Below are positions 63,515 to 64,000 of a DNA stretch of 64,000 nucleotides, one piece after another. Source of the stretch: Agapetus fuscipes (lineage: Eukaryota; Arthropoda; Insecta; Trichoptera; Glossosomatidae); contig OX637344.1 in NCBI GenBank assembly GCA_951799405.1, positions 2,356,001 to 2,420,000 on the forward strand, read 5' to 3'. Numbering within the stretch: position 1 is the first letter of the stretch; every line of letters starts with the position of its first letter. The notes under the pieces were generated by a model, which saw only the letters and a program-made list of their open reading frames with translations, was not told where the DNA came from and did not search any database. A program made the position numbers and the translations under genes.

Positions 63515-63605
63515 TTTTTCTCGAGCCGACGTTTCGAACCGGTCATACGATTCTTCATCACGCGGTCCCTTTGCGTGCGTGGTTGAAAGGGACCGATTTT
63601 CTCAA
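63515..63605 (-). other. Hammerhead-like motif, unproven
   Basis: The minus strand has GTGATGA, a hairpin GAATCG/CGGTTC, then GAAAC within 63,530-63,561. This mimics the CUGAUGA / stem II / GAAA layout of hammerhead ribozymes. The first core base is G, not C, and an extra A precedes stem II. GACGTTTCGAACC is also a frequent motif in mobile elements. Confidence 0.25.
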
Positions 63606-63624
63606 ACAACATTATAAATTAATT

Positions 63625-63770
63625 ACGTAACGAAACTAAGCTGCACGTATGGGGCAACTTATCGCCGTATTGTCCAAAACGTAACACATGAGGGGTGTTA
63701 AACCTATTTTTTTTCACAGTTTTTAGGGGTGCATTTACGCTATCCATTCAATTGAAGTGGGGGTTTCCCA
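63625..63770 (-). repeat. SINE-B 3' part, diverged
   Basis: ACGAAACTAAGCTGCACGTA, ATTGAAGTGGGGGTTTCCC; the rest of the element is missing. Confidence 0.7.
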
Positions 63771-63879
63771 CACATTATTTTTCTTTCTGTTCATTTTTCA
63801 CCTCGAATCCCTTCTGTCTTTAACATCTTAAGACGCAACTAAATTGAGTTTTGCACCTTAAAAAAAATCGCTAAAATAG

Positions 63880-63945
63880 AAGACACTCCATTCTGTCTTA
63901 ACACCCCATTCTGTCTTAACACCTCCCCCCCCCCCCCTTTCTTAA
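63880..63945 (+). repeat. Short tandem repeat and C-run
   Basis: CATTCTGTCTTAACACC occurs twice in tandem (about 63,889-63,922), followed by a run of 14 C. Confidence 0.85.
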
Positions 63946-64000
63946 TGAGTTACAGAACGTGAGAAAATAAAAATTCTCAAAGGCGGCGCGACGCTCTAAG

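Overview
This window is eukaryotic, AT-rich intergenic or intronic DNA, densely packed with transposable-element remnants. It is most likely from an arthropod, probably an insect. The basis is the non-LTR retrotransposon protein tails (of the sort common in insect genomes), several tRNA-derived SINE families, fold-back elements resembling Drosophila FB, and many small hAT-type elements. I cannot name the organism. There is no operon structure, no rRNA, no CRISPR array and no intact host gene. Most short open frames are chance frames inside repeats.

Repeat names used here are mine. Rep-A: about 260-280 bp, roughly 40 copies on both strands, starting TTCCTTGACTTATAGG and ending in a short tandem tail of the TAGATTA or TTAGA type. 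SINE-B, SINE-C and SINE-D: three tRNA-derived SINEs with recognisable B boxes. FB1 to FB4: fold-back elements whose arms are built from about 10-bp subrepeats. LTR-F: LTR fragments (TGTTAC...GTAACA) with no gag or pol. LINE-1 to LINE-6: 5'-truncated 3' ends of six non-LTR families. hAT-1 to hAT-4: small non-autonomous elements, each with one copy flanked by a perfect 8-bp target duplication. MITE-G, -H, -J, -M and -N: other inverted-repeat elements.

Layout: 1-5.5 kb SINEs, FB1 and Rep-A; 5.8-7.2 kb a near-perfect hairpin and hAT-1; 7.4-12.9 kb SINE-D, Rep-A fold-backs and SINE-C; 12.9-14.8 kb quiet; 14.8-21.6 kb nested SINE-D, MITE-H, hAT-3, FB2 and FB3; 21.7 kb a convincing host-like terminal exon on the minus strand; 22-30.5 kb the densest part, with LINE-3 inside Rep-A, FB4 inside a cysteine-rich reading frame, LINE-2 inside SINE-B, a LINE-4/Rep-A chimera and a LINE-1 protein tail; 30.5-39.4 kb Rep-A, LTR-F, MITE-G and MITE-J; 39.4-43.6 kb TE-poor with one candidate 53-bp exon; 43.7-49.5 kb more repeats; 49.5-51.4 kb TE-poor; 51.4-59.5 kb a nested stack around hAT-4; 59.5-64 kb mixed.

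The most informative relationships are between parasites. SINE-D and LINE-3 share the same 3' tail, so LINE-3 is the likely source of the machinery that moved SINE-D. LINE-4 3' ends occur at two chimeric junctions that look like template switching during target-primed reverse transcription. Target duplications and nesting allow relative dating. Two candidate exons (21,736-21,885 minus; 40,415-40,467 plus) suggest the window lies within or between host genes, but I do not recognise either protein.
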